Positions 25,916 to 34,312 of a stretch of DNA of 64,000 nucleotides are shown one piece after another. Position numbers and translations under genes: made by a program. The DNA comes from Mitsuokella jalaludinii DSM 13811 (lineage in GTDB: Bacteria; Bacillota; Negativicutes; Selenomonadales; Selenomonadaceae), in NCBI RefSeq assembly GCF_000702905.1, contig NZ_JNKR01000001.1, forward strand, positions 372,001 through 436,000, in the 5' to 3' direction. Positions within the stretch are counted from its first letter, which is position 1, and every line of letters begins with the position of its first letter. The notes beneath the pieces are model-generated. The model worked only from the letters and a program-made list of their open reading frames with translations, did no database searches and was not told where the DNA came from.

Positions 25916-26926
25916 TCAGGCGTAGAATGCCGGTTTCTCCTTGGCCGGAGTGATCGTCTCGACCTTGCCGCTCGTCTGAGCGCGTACCAGGGCATCTGCC
26001 GTGATAGCTGCGAGATAGCCGTCCCAAGCGTTCGGGCCGCCGATGACGCCTTCAGCTGCCTCGTTGACCCAGTTCTGGACCTCTTCGTCATAGGCGCCGT
26101 AGAAGCGGACGAAGCAGTCCGTATCGATCGTCTGCGAGATCTGTGCGTTCTTGCGGTACGTCGGATAGAGCGGCTGCGGCATCTCGATGACGCCATCTTC
26201 GCAGACGACCTGGCAGTTGATGTCATAACCGAACTTGCAGTTGACGAAGACTTCGTCCTCGACGACAATGCCGCTCTTCGTCTGCAGGATCATGAGCTGC
26301 GGATCAGCGAGTTCCGTGTGCGCATACTTCGTGACCTTCGGCATGATGACCTGTGCCGAGACGAAATCGTCGTTGACGAGCCAATGCGTTACATCGATCT
26401 CATGGATGGCCGTATCATGGACAGCCATGGCCGTCGTATAGCTGTCCGGTACTTCCGGATTGCGGTGCGTGCAGTGCAGCAGCAGCGGCGAGCCGTACTC
26501 ACCGGAATCGAGGGCAGCCTTGACCTCGTTGTAGCCCTTGTCGTAGCGGCGCATGAAGCCGAGCTGGATCAGGTGTTTGCCGGATTTGACTTCTGCATCG
26601 ATGACTTCGAGGCAATCCTCAGCCGTCGTGCAAAGCGGTTTCTCGCAGAAGATGCGCTTGCCAGCCTTGATGGCCATGAGCAGTGCTTCTTTGTGGGCAA
26701 AGCCCGGCGTGACGATGAAGACGGCATCGACGGCCGGATCGTTGATGAGGTCGGCTTCGCTCTTGTACTTCTTGCAGTTCGGGCCGGCGATAGCAGCACC
26801 CTTCTCGACGAGTGCGTCCACCATATCCGCAACGGCGACAACCTCTGCACCCTGCGTGCGATTCGTCAGACGATCAATGTGGCTTCTGCCCATACCACCG
26901 CAACCAATGACACCTACATGTAACAT
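25916..26926 (-). CDS. iolG: Inositol 2-dehydrogenase (Gfo/Idh/MocA family)
   Basis: NAD-dependent oxidation of myo-inositol (or a related cyclitol) to 2-keto-myo-inositol. The 336-aa protein starts with the Rossmann motif VGVIGCGGMGRSHIDR, has the EKPLC motif near residue 96, and the catalytic segment HDTAIHEIDVTHWL near residue 172 with the Asp-His pair. The stretches HRNP, YTTAMAV and WDGYLAA recall Bacillus IolG closely. It lies 66 bp after iolI, probably one transcript. Other cyclitols as substrate cannot be excluded. Confidence 0.87.
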   Translation of the reverse strand: MLHVGVIGCGGMGRSHIDRLTNRTQGAEVVAVADMVDALVEKGAAIAGPNCKKYKSEADLINDPAVDAVFIVTPGFAHKEALLMAIKAGKRIFCEKPLCTTAEDCLEVIDAEVKSGKHLIQLGFMRRYDKGYNEVKAALDSGEYGSPLLLHCTHRNPEVPDSYTTAMAVHDTAIHEIDVTHWLVNDDFVSAQVIMPKVTKYAHTELADPQLMILQTKSGIVVEDEVFVNCKFGYDINCQVVCEDGVIEMPQPLYPTYRKNAQISQTIDTDCFVRFYGAYDEEVQNWVNEAAEGVIGGPNAWDGYLAAITADALVRAQTSGKVETITPAKEKPAFYA

Positions 26927-26992
26927 GATGATTCCTCCTCATATATCTTAAAAATGATACTTCTGAATGACTCAGTGACTCAACGACACAGC

Positions 26993-27826
26993 TCAGAAAT
27001 TGCGCTTGATGACCGCTTCGGACTTCTCCTTGCCGATGCGATAGACATCTTCCGGGTCCATCTTGTAGTATTCCGGACGGAAGAGCTCGAGCGAGACGAC
27101 ATCTTCCTGCCAGCCGATCTTCTTGAGCGTCTGGAAGATAGCGTCGAGGTCGATGCAGCCATCGCCAGGCCAGACGCGGTCCTCATCGAGCAGCGAGCCG
27201 ATCGGGAAGTCCTCCGTATCGTTGAGGTGAACGATGAAGATCTTCTTGCCATCTGCCTTGGCGAGGTCTTCGAGCTTCGAGCCCATGCCATGGAAGTGGA
27301 AGCAGTCGAGCGTGATGCCGACGTTGTCCATGTCGACGTCCTCGATGACCGACCAAGCTTCACCGAACGTGTTGATGGAAGCAGCCGGATGGCCGATGAA
27401 CTCGACCGAGATGCGCATGCCGTATTCTGCGGCGATCTCGCCCATCTCCTTGAGGCACTTGACAGCCGACTTGTGGATTTCCTGGCGCGTGACCTTCTTG
27501 AGGTCGACCGTCGGCACCGTGATGATCGTCTTGCAGCCAATCTTCTTGCCCCACTCGCACATCTGGCGCAACTCCTGCAGGACTTTCTGGTAATCCTCCG
27601 GCGTGCGGTTGTTGAAGAAGCAGAGCGTATTGAAGGCCAGCGGCTTTACCTTGTGGCTCTTGAACCAAGCGGCGAGTTCATCGATCGTGTGGTTCTTGAG
27701 GTAGTTCGGGATGCCGTCCATCGTGCGCGGCTCGATCATGTCGTAGCCGTATTTCTCGCAAAGCTCGAGATCCTTTTCAAGACTGGATTTTTCCAGGCAG
27801 GTTGCCTGATTCATGCTGAGTTTCAT
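26993..27826 (-). CDS. iolI: 2-keto-myo-inositol isomerase (IolI family)
   Basis: TIM-barrel isomerase that interconverts 2-keto-myo-inositol and 1-keto-D-chiro-inositol. The 277-aa protein matches the Bacillus IolI pattern throughout: LELCEKYGYDMIE near residue 20, RTMDGIPNYL, the metal-site regions EFIGHPAASINTF and LDCFHFHGMGSK, and DTEDFPIGSLLDEDRVWPG. ATG 27824-27826 (MKLSMNQAT) is preferred over an ATG three codons earlier that lies one base after the ribosome site. First gene of iolI-iolG. Confidence 0.88.
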   Translation of the reverse strand: MKLSMNQATCLEKSSLEKDLELCEKYGYDMIEPRTMDGIPNYLKNHTIDELAAWFKSHKVKPLAFNTLCFFNNRTPEDYQKVLQELRQMCEWGKKIGCKTIITVPTVDLKKVTRQEIHKSAVKCLKEMGEIAAEYGMRISVEFIGHPAASINTFGEAWSVIEDVDMDNVGITLDCFHFHGMGSKLEDLAKADGKKIFIVHLNDTEDFPIGSLLDEDRVWPGDGCIDLDAIFQTLKKIGWQEDVVSLELFRPEYYKMDPEDVYRIGKEKSEAVIKRNF

Positions 27827-27884
27827 CGCATTCATGCTCCTTTTCTTTATTCTTCAGGATGTTTTCCTCTCACTTGATGGTTTT

Positions 27885-27890
27885 AGTATA
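27885..27890 (-). promoter_or_regulatory. -10 box of iolI-iolG
   Basis: TATACT on the minus strand about 60 bp upstream of iolI, with no recognisable -35, as expected for an activator-dependent promoter (AraC gene next door). Confidence 0.45.
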
Positions 27891-27936
27891 CCTCTGTTTT
27901 CAGAATATTACTTTCTCGTTCCTGCTCCCTTTCGCC

Positions 27937-27972
27937 AAAAAAATAACGTGCAAGTCCGATGACTTGCACGTT
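27937..27972 (-). terminator. Terminator of the first AraC gene
   Basis: Perfect 12-bp stem (27945-27956 with 27961-27972) followed by A then T7 on the minus strand. Confidence 0.88.
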
Positions 27973-27994
27973 TCTGCAAAAACGCTCCTGAAGA

Positions 27995-28900
27995 CTAGCT
28001 GTTGAGGTGCGGAACCAGTTTATTGAGGTTCTTGAACTGGCGCTCTCCAACTTTGTATTTGCGGTAACTCTGTGGCGACATTCCTGCAAAGCGCTTGAAC
28101 TGATTGTTGAAGTAGCTGATGTTGTCGTAGCCCACGCGCACGCTGACCTCCGTGATGGAGAGGTCCGTCGTGATCAGCAAGGTCTGTGCCTGGCCGATGC
28201 GCCGCCGGATGATGTACTGGATGGGCGGGAATCCGAAGATCTTCTTGAACTGATGCGCAAAGCCCGAGACACTCATATGCGAGCGCTCTGCCAGCTTCTC
28301 CACCGTCAGCTCTTCCGTGAAATGACAGTCGATGTAGTCCTTGCAGTCAATCAGCAGACGTTCCTTCTCCTTGGACGGCGGCTGCTTTTCCCGCGGCAGC
28401 TGGTAGAGGATGATCTCGACGAGTGCGCGCAGGACTGCCTGCGTGATCTCATCATTCTTCGGCAGATTGCGATCCACTTCTATATAAAGGAGACGGAACA
28501 GAGACTCGATCTCCTCCGACAACTCGCCCGCATGAAGGCGCGGCGAGATGCCCCGCTCGATGAGCACGCCTTCGCTCTGTCCGGGCAGGGAGATCCCCGT
28601 CACGCCGCAGTTGTAGAACCACAGGCCCTCCTGCGGGTCCGCGCTCTCATCGTGGAATTTTCCCTGATTGTAGACGAGGATATCCCCCTTCTGCACCTCG
28701 TAGAGGCGCCGTCCGATCCGGATGTTGCCGCGTCCGCCGCATATATACTGGAGCTCGAGATTGTTCTCATGACAGTGGACCGCCGTCGGGGTCAAGGTCT
28801 CCTTGCTGTCGTTGAAGCTCACGTAGACGAGGCGCATGCCCTCCCACGAGAGATGCGGCTCGAGGATATTCTTATTCTGCTTGTAGTAAACGACACCCAT
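27995..28900 (-). CDS. AraC-family regulator beside iolT/iolI
   Basis: Cytoplasmic transcription regulator of 301 aa. Residues about 20-140 form a cupin-type sugar-sensing domain (HCHENNLELQYI with the paired His, and GDILVYNQGKFHDES). Residues about 195-290 carry two helix-turn-helix motifs ending in the AraC signature VSVRVGYDNISYFNNQFKRFAGMSPQSYR. It lies between iolT and iolI, so activation of these in response to a cyclitol is the likely role. ATG 28898-28900 is chosen because the upstream GTG overlaps AGGTGG. Confidence 0.88.
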   Translation of the reverse strand: MGVVYYKQNKNILEPHLSWEGMRLVYVSFNDSKETLTPTAVHCHENNLELQYICGGRGNIRIGRRLYEVQKGDILVYNQGKFHDESADPQEGLWFYNCGVTGISLPGQSEGVLIERGISPRLHAGELSEEIESLFRLLYIEVDRNLPKNDEITQAVLRALVEIILYQLPREKQPPSKEKERLLIDCKDYIDCHFTEELTVEKLAERSHMSVSGFAHQFKKIFGFPPIQYIIRRRIGQAQTLLITTDLSITEVSVRVGYDNISYFNNQFKRFAGMSPQSYRKYKVGERQFKNLNKLVPHLNS

Positions 28901-28984
28901 TTTTCCCACCTGCTGTCACGTATCTTAATCTTTATTTATATCTTACCATAGTATTTCTCGATTCGACTTGACATATCCTGCAAT

Positions 28985-29030
28985 AAAAAGCACCCCCTAC
29001 CCGCCGCCGGAGCGGGGAAAGGGGGGTGCT
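28985..29030 (-). terminator. Terminator of iolT
   Basis: Stem AGCACCCC / GGGGTGCT (28989-28996 with 29023-29030) enclosing a G+C-rich inner hairpin, followed by TTTTTATT on the minus strand. Confidence 0.8.
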
Positions 29031-29058
29031 GTACACGCAATGGATTCAGATGGAACGA

Positions 29059-30465
29059 TCAAGCTTTCTCTTCGCAGTGAACGCTCTTCTCACCGTGATG
29101 GCGGAAGTCATGCTCGATCTGCTCGAGCGTGCGGCCACGCGTCTCCGGCACGAACTTGTAGACGAAGGCGAGGCCGAGAAGGCCGATGGCCGCAAAGATG
29201 AAGAACGTAGCCGAGAGGCCGAACGAGTAGAGCAGCGACGGGAAGGCCGAGCCGATGCAGAAGTTCGTCAGCCAGAGGCAGAGGACGGCGCAGCCCATGC
29301 CCATACCGCGGATGCGCAGCGGGAAGAGCTCCGAGAGCAGCAGCCAGGTGACCGGGGAAAGGAAACCCTGCTGGAAGAACAGGAAGGTGACGGTCAGCGA
29401 AAGGACGACGAACGGCAGGATCTCGGTGCCGGCGAGCAGATTCGAGAGAACGCCGATCGCGCAGAGGCAGGCCATCGTGCCGATCTGGCCCGTCATGATG
29501 AGCGGACGACGGCCGTGACGCGTCATGAGCCACATGCCAAAGATCGTGGCAGCAACGGAGATCGTGCCGTTGGCGATGTTGCCGATCAGTGCGGCTTCCG
29601 TCGAGAAGCCGGCCTGCGTCAAGATCTGCGTGCCGTAATACATGATGGAGTTGACGCCAGAAATCTGCTGGCAGATGGAGACGCCCATGCCGATGAAGAC
29701 GATGCGGCGGATCCAAGGCGTTGCCAGGTCTTTGTAACCAGCCTTGTCGAGATGCTTCTCCGAATCGATGCTGTCCTGGATCTCGTTGAGCTCTGCGATG
29801 GCCATGCGCTCATCGCGGATCTTCTTGAGTACCTGCATCGCATCGCTGACACGGCCCTGCAGCAGCAGCCAGCGCGGGCTCTCCGGCATCACGAGCATGC
29901 CGAACCAGAGCACGACAGCCGGGATGGATGCGAGTGCGAGCATGTAGCGCCAGATGTGGCCGACCTCGCCGAACGTGACGCCGAGGATAGCGTTGAGGAT
30001 GAAGGCGAGCAGCTGGCCCGTGACGATCATGAGCTCATTCTGGGTGACCATGCGGCCGCGCCTGTCGGCCGGTGCCATCTCTGCCAGGTAGGCAGGTACC
30101 GTGACCGAAGCACCACCGACTGCCAGGCCGAGGACGAAGCGGCAGGCGATGAGGATGCCAGCCGTCGGTGACAGCGAGCAGCCGATGGCTGCGAAGAAGA
30201 AGATGACTGCCAGGCAAAGCAGCATCTTGCGGCGTCCCTCAGCATCCGAAAGACGGCCGCCGAAGAACGAACCGATGGCCGCACCGAAGAGCAGGCCACT
30301 GGCCACGAAGCCCTCCACTGCCGGAGTCAGGTTCAACTGATCCGGACGGGCCATGAAGGCAAGGGCGCCGTTGATGACGCCGGTGTCATAACCGAAGAGC
30401 AAGCCACCGAACGTCGAGACGACTGTGACACGCTTGAGGTATTTGCGATGAGATGATTCCGCCAT
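29059..30465 (-). CDS. iolT: MFS sugar/inositol:H+ symporter (IolT-like)
   Basis: Twelve-helix major facilitator carrier of 468 aa, sugar porter subfamily. Landmarks are STFGGLLFGYDTGVINGAL near residue 18, GGRLSDAEGRRK near residue 72, PESPRWLLLQGR near residue 200 and PETRGRTLEQIE near residue 442. Similarity to Bacillus IolT runs through the whole length (for example RGRMVTQNELMIV and QQISGVNSIMYYG), so inositol import with protons is likely. It is monocistronic; its promoter region is shared with a divergent AraC gene. Confidence 0.88.
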   Translation of the reverse strand: MAESSHRKYLKRVTVVSTFGGLLFGYDTGVINGALAFMARPDQLNLTPAVEGFVASGLLFGAAIGSFFGGRLSDAEGRRKMLLCLAVIFFFAAIGCSLSPTAGILIACRFVLGLAVGGASVTVPAYLAEMAPADRRGRMVTQNELMIVTGQLLAFILNAILGVTFGEVGHIWRYMLALASIPAVVLWFGMLVMPESPRWLLLQGRVSDAMQVLKKIRDERMAIAELNEIQDSIDSEKHLDKAGYKDLATPWIRRIVFIGMGVSICQQISGVNSIMYYGTQILTQAGFSTEAALIGNIANGTISVAATIFGMWLMTRHGRRPLIMTGQIGTMACLCAIGVLSNLLAGTEILPFVVLSLTVTFLFFQQGFLSPVTWLLLSELFPLRIRGMGMGCAVLCLWLTNFCIGSAFPSLLYSFGLSATFFIFAAIGLLGLAFVYKFVPETRGRTLEQIEHDFRHHGEKSVHCEEKA

Positions 30466-30540
30466 GTTACATTTCTCCTCTCAAATTATGTTAGCCGTTC
30501 CCACCTCGCAGGAACATCGCTCTTTTTCTTGACAAGTCAT

Positions 30541-30546
30541 ATTATA
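30541..30546 (-). promoter_or_regulatory. -10 box of iolT
   Basis: TATAAT on the minus strand 76 bp upstream of iolT, without a good -35; probably activator dependent. Confidence 0.5.
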
Positions 30547-30595
30547 AATGAATTATCAGAAAAATACTTCATTGTTTCTGTCTCGTTTCGTCTTA

Positions 30596-30607
30596 GAAAA
30601 CGTTATC
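30596..30607. promoter_or_regulatory. cre/GalR-like palindrome in the iolT-araC divergent region
   Basis: GAAAACGTTATC differs from the reverse complement of the gal operator by two bases and has the same central CG. It is centred about 67 bp upstream of the predicted iolT start. Confidence 0.45.
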
Positions 30608-30672
30608 TTTCATTGCCTTTTGTATTATTCTGCACGGATATCTGCTGGAATCAAGCGGCCAGTCGATTCTCC

Positions 30673-30701
30673 TTCAAAAATACACAAAAGCTTGCTAGAC
30701 T
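30673..30701 (+). promoter_or_regulatory. Promoter of the second AraC gene
   Basis: TTCAAA (30673-30678), 17 bp, extended -10 TGCTAGACT (TAGACT at 30696-30701), 34 bp upstream of the ATG. Confidence 0.5.
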
Positions 30702-30734
30702 ATAGAAAAGACATTGCAGAAAGAAGGTTGTTCC

Positions 30735-31580
30735 ATGGCATTCATCTCGACAAAGTACCGCCCCGTCTTCACAGGCGAGGCCATGCCCCGGCTCACGACG
30801 CTCTACCGCGCAGAGACGCTGTACACCTCGATGCCGCGCACGATGCACCGCCATGAGGATGTCGCGGAATTCATCCTGATCACAGAGGGCAGCGGCATCC
30901 ATATCATCGACGGGCAGCGCTACTACACGCAGAAGGGCGACCTGCTGCTGATCGGTCAGGGCGTCGTGCACGATGAGTCCTCCCCCGCGAATCGCAATCT
31001 CTCCATCTACTCTGGAGCCATCCGCAATCTGAGACTGCCTGAGCTGCCCGCCGGGCAGTTCTTGGCGCAGGACGTGCTTCCCGTCCAGAAGACCGAGGAG
31101 CTCTTTCCCGCCTTCTGCCATCTGCTCGAGCTCATGTACCGCGGCGCACAGGGCAAGGGCTGCCACCCCGAAGAGAGCATCAATCACCTGCTCTGTGCCC
31201 TGCTGCTCCTGACCATGGAAGTGACGAGCCGCAGCATCGTGCTGCCGCCCGAGGAACACAATCTCATGGACGCCGTGCGCAGCCGCCTCGATGCATCGTA
31301 CGACGAGACCATCACGCTTGCAGCACTCGCCGGAGAATTCCACATCAGCAGCTTCCACCTCGCCCATGCCTTCAAGGCCGCCTACGGCTATGCGCCGCTC
31401 CAGTACATCACGCGCCGCCGCATCGGTGAAGCACAGACCCTACTCATCGACACGGCACTGCCCATCACGGAGATCGCCATCCGCACGGGCTACAACAGCT
31501 CCAGCTATTTCAACAAGGCCTTCCACAAGATCACCGGCATGTCTCCGCGCGACTACCGCAAGGCATATCGCAAGATATGA
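30735..31580 (+). CDS. AraC-family regulator, divergent from iolT
   Basis: Transcription regulator of 281 aa with an N-terminal cupin (MHRHEDVAEFILITEG near residue 37, GDLLLIGQGVVHDES) and C-terminal AraC double helix-turn-helix ending in IAIRTGYNSSSYFNKAFHKITGMSPRDYR. The C-terminal half is clearly related to the AraC proteins at 27995 and 36629, so these look like local paralogues. ATG 30735 with AGAAGG upstream is preferred over an in-frame start seven codons earlier. Likely targets are iolT or the dehydrogenase genes nearby. Confidence 0.88.
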   Translation: MAFISTKYRPVFTGEAMPRLTTLYRAETLYTSMPRTMHRHEDVAEFILITEGSGIHIIDGQRYYTQKGDLLLIGQGVVHDESSPANRNLSIYSGAIRNLRLPELPAGQFLAQDVLPVQKTEELFPAFCHLLELMYRGAQGKGCHPEESINHLLCALLLLTMEVTSRSIVLPPEEHNLMDAVRSRLDASYDETITLAALAGEFHISSFHLAHAFKAAYGYAPLQYITRRRIGEAQTLLIDTALPITEIAIRTGYNSSSYFNKAFHKITGMSPRDYRKAYRKI

Positions 31581-31589
31581 GGGCATGCA

Positions 31590-31621
31590 CAAAAAAACCG
31601 CTCGAATGAGCGGTTCTTTTT
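31590..31621. terminator. Bidirectional terminator between convergent genes
   Basis: Stem AACCGCTC / GAGCGGTT (31596-31603 with 31608-31615), A7 on the left and CTTTTT on the right. Confidence 0.88.
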
Positions 31622-31642
31622 GTTGGGGATATGGCACTTTTA

Positions 31643-32806
31643 TCAGTATTTGACCCAGACAGCACCCTTCTTGGCCGATTCCACGCACTTCTCGACCCAC
31701 TTGACGCCTTCGGCACCAGCATGGACATCCGGATACCAGAAGTCAGCCTTCTCACCTTTATTGGCCTTCTCCATGGCGATGGCAAAGCGGCGGTAGAGGT
31801 TCGACCACGCATCGAAGAGGCCTTCCGTGTGGCCGCCGCTGATGCGGTCCTCCGCACGAGCCGAAGGATAGAGGTAAGCGCCGCCGCGCTCGAGGATGCG
31901 GACCGGCTCGCCCTCGATCTCGTACGTCAGCTGGTTTGGGCGCTCGTCGTACCACTCGACAGAAGCCTTCGAGCCGACGATGCGGACTTTCTGGCCGTGC
32001 AGGGCGCCGCAGTTGATGGCCGAAGCCCAGCACGTCGCCTGCGCGCCGCCCTTGAGGTTCATGATGACAAACGCGTTGTCTTCAAGCTTGCGCGTCGGGA
32101 TGAAGGACTTCGTCGTGCACATGAGGCTCTCGATCTCGAAATCAGGAACCATCGTCTCAGCGAGGAAGAGAGGATGCGTGCCGACATCGCCGAGCACGAA
32201 GGACGGGCCAGCCTTAGCGGGGTCCATGCGCCAGCGCGCCGCAGCATTCGTCTCTTCGACTGCCGTATTGTAGGCACCGAACGGGAACTGCATCTTGATG
32301 AGGCGGATCTCGCCGAGGTCGCCGTGCAGGACCATCTGGCGGGCCTGCTCGATGAGCTGATGGCCGGAATAGCCGTACGTCACACCGACGACGAGCCCTT
32401 TGCTGTCAGCCAGATGGACGAGTTCCTCTGCCTGCTCCGTCGTGAAGCAGAGCGGCTTCTCACAGACGGCATGAAAACCGGCTTCGAGCACAGCCTTGCA
32501 GACCGCATAATGAAGGCCATTCGGCACGGCAATCGTCACAGCTTCAATGCGGTCCTCAGGGCTGCGCTTTGCCTCTTCCATGAGCATCGTCTTGTAATCC
32601 GGGTAGCAGCGTTCCGGCGCTACGCCGAGCTGAATGCCGAAGTCCTTGCCGCGCTCCGGATTGATATCGAAAGCGCCTGCCACGAGTTCAAACGAACGAT
32701 CGCGCAGGGCGGCGCTCCTGTGGATATAGCCGATCTGGCTGCCGCGGCCGCCGCCGACCATAGCCCAGCGAATCGGGTGATCGAGTACTTTTTCACCATT
32801 GATCAT
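31643..32806 (-). CDS. Gfo/Idh/MocA-family oxidoreductase
   Basis: NAD(P)-dependent sugar or cyclitol dehydrogenase of 387 aa, longer than IolG. The Rossmann motif is IRWAMVGGGRGSQIGYIH near residue 12, the EKPLC motif near residue 120, and a GDVGTHPLFLAE catalytic segment near residue 218. It lies 120 bp downstream of an IolE-like gene in the same direction. The substrate is not known; family members act on scyllo-inositol, gluconate-like or keto sugars. ATG 32804-32806 is chosen because AAAGGAG sits 8 bases upstream. Confidence 0.8.
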   Translation of the reverse strand: MINGEKVLDHPIRWAMVGGGRGSQIGYIHRSAALRDRSFELVAGAFDINPERGKDFGIQLGVAPERCYPDYKTMLMEEAKRSPEDRIEAVTIAVPNGLHYAVCKAVLEAGFHAVCEKPLCFTTEQAEELVHLADSKGLVVGVTYGYSGHQLIEQARQMVLHGDLGEIRLIKMQFPFGAYNTAVEETNAAARWRMDPAKAGPSFVLGDVGTHPLFLAETMVPDFEIESLMCTTKSFIPTRKLEDNAFVIMNLKGGAQATCWASAINCGALHGQKVRIVGSKASVEWYDERPNQLTYEIEGEPVRILERGGAYLYPSARAEDRISGGHTEGLFDAWSNLYRRFAIAMEKANKGEKADFWYPDVHAGAEGVKWVEKCVESAKKGAVWVKY

Positions 32807-32926
32807 GATAAACGCTCCTTTGTCTGAATAAACTCTTGAAATCCATCCCAAAATTCATGATGCCGGCCAGTATCTATAGTTGTCAGGATCATGCGCAGGC
32901 CGGCCTGCGTCATCCATCCGATTGGC

Positions 32927-33853
32927 TCATTCAAAGCCAAGACTGTGCAGGTAGTCGCAGCTGGCCTTGACATCGCGCAGGCTCGTCGCGACGTTGCGCG
33001 GATCGCGCTCCTGCTCGACGGTGATGTAGCCATTGTAGTGAATCTCTTCGGTCAACACTTTGTAGATGGCAGGATAGTCGAGCATGCCCGTGCCAATCGG
33101 GCACATCGAACCCTTGCCGCAGCCCTCGAAGAAGCGGATGTGCTCCGAAAGGACCTCGTTGTAGACCTTCTCGTCGATATCCTTGAAGTGGATGTAGTCG
33201 AGACGGTCTGCGTACTTGCGCAGCCAGGTGACCGGATCCATGCCAGAATACCGCAGATGGCCCGTATCGAGGCAGAGACCTGCAATTTCCTTCGGGATAT
33301 CGCGTGCGAGCTTGTCGATCTCATCGGCAAATTCGATGTAACCGCCAGCATGCGGATGAACGACGGCCCGGACGCCCCACGAAGCCGCCTTTTCGGCGAT
33401 GCCCTTGATGTGGCTCATCATGCGGTTCCAGTCTTCATCGCTGAGGCGCGGCGCCCTGTCGCTGTGTCCAGCATTGTAGTCGCGCTCATCGTGGCCCCAG
33501 TCCATGACTGTCAGATATGGCGCCGGATAACGCTGCCCCGGCTCCGTCGGCAGCTTGGGCAGTTTCGTGATGATGCCGCAGATATCGTCGACCTGATGAA
33601 GGACGTTCTCGTAGTTTCCTTCATCCAACAGGTCATCGAAGATCGTGCCCGCCACGATGCCGATGTTGTTCTTCGCGAGCTCTTCGCTCACGACGTCGAT
33701 GTCGAGCGGCAGATAGCCGTACGGGCCAAGCTCGATGGCCTTGTAGCCTGCCTGCCCTGCTTCGTAGAGCACCTTCTGCCAAGGTGGCAGATACGGATTC
33801 TTGACATCGTCGACGCCCCAGCAGCACGGTGCGCCTGTGATATGGATTGCCAT
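32927..33853 (-). CDS. Sugar isomerase/epimerase-type TIM barrel, IolE-like
   Basis: Xylose-isomerase-like TIM barrel of 308 aa. The start GAPCCWGVDDV and the segments VVHPHAGGYIE, LCLDTGHLRYSG and YIHFKDID with the metal-binding Glu, Asp and His positions resemble IolE (2-keto-myo-inositol dehydratase), but the overall match is weaker than for IolI. It may be a dehydratase or an epimerase acting with the dehydrogenase encoded just downstream. ATG 33851-33853 follows GGGAGG. Promoter -10 at 33916-33921. Confidence 0.75.
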   Translation of the reverse strand: MAIHITGAPCCWGVDDVKNPYLPPWQKVLYEAGQAGYKAIELGPYGYLPLDIDVVSEELAKNNIGIVAGTIFDDLLDEGNYENVLHQVDDICGIITKLPKLPTEPGQRYPAPYLTVMDWGHDERDYNAGHSDRAPRLSDEDWNRMMSHIKGIAEKAASWGVRAVVHPHAGGYIEFADEIDKLARDIPKEIAGLCLDTGHLRYSGMDPVTWLRKYADRLDYIHFKDIDEKVYNEVLSEHIRFFEGCGKGSMCPIGTGMLDYPAIYKVLTEEIHYNGYITVEQERDPRNVATSLRDVKASCDYLHSLGFE

Positions 33854-33915
33854 GGATAAATCCTCCCTTTCTTTCCCTGTCGTGTCCCCGGTCGTCTGTT
33901 TGACCTTGCACTGTC

Positions 33916-33934
33916 ATTATACGGCGAAACGCCG
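33916..33934 (-). promoter_or_regulatory. Promoter of the IolE-like gene with a small palindrome
   Basis: TATAAT (33916-33921) on the minus strand; directly upstream lies the palindrome CGGCG-AAA-CGCCG (33922-33934), where a repressor could sit over the spacer. The -35 is poor. Confidence 0.45.
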
Positions 33935-33994
33935 CCAAATAATTCCACCATGTTGCCTTTGTTGTGGGCAAAAAACTGCCGACTCAGCGCCAAA

Positions 33995-34152
33995 ATAGCA
34001 CAATCTTGTCTTCTCTCTTATTATCTATCGCTATTGTTTTGACGCGAAAATTTCTTTCAAAAAAATTTTCAAGGTGAAACTTGCACAATCCTGCTGTAGA
34101 ACTCCGCCTTGTCGAGCGCTCCCCTCCCATAGTTGTACAATCCTGCTAAAAC
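33995..34152 (+). repeat. Direct repeats upstream of iolH, probable regulator sites
   Basis: TTGCACAATCCTGCT (34081-34095) and TTGTACAATCCTGCT (34133-34147) differ in one base and are 52 bp apart, close to five helical turns. A weaker copy, AGCACAATCTTGTC, starts near 33997. They lie 45-110 bp upstream of the iolH -35, the usual place for AraC-type activators. Confidence 0.6.
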
Positions 34153-34190
34153 CGCGCCATTACTAGCGTTACGGTGTAGTCGGAACATTC

Positions 34191-34219
34191 TTGACAACTC
34201 GTTTCAGCCATGGTATTTT
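34191..34219 (+). promoter_or_regulatory. iolH-EIIA promoter
   Basis: TTGACA (34191-34196), 17 bp, extended -10 TGGTATTTT (TATTTT at 34214-34219). Confidence 0.7.
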
Positions 34220-34312
34220 GTAAGCACAGCAAGAAAACAGCGCAGACCTCCCGCGAGGCTGTGCGGGTCATCCATATTACTTTATCGTGTTTGATGAACT
34301 GGAGGGTTTACC

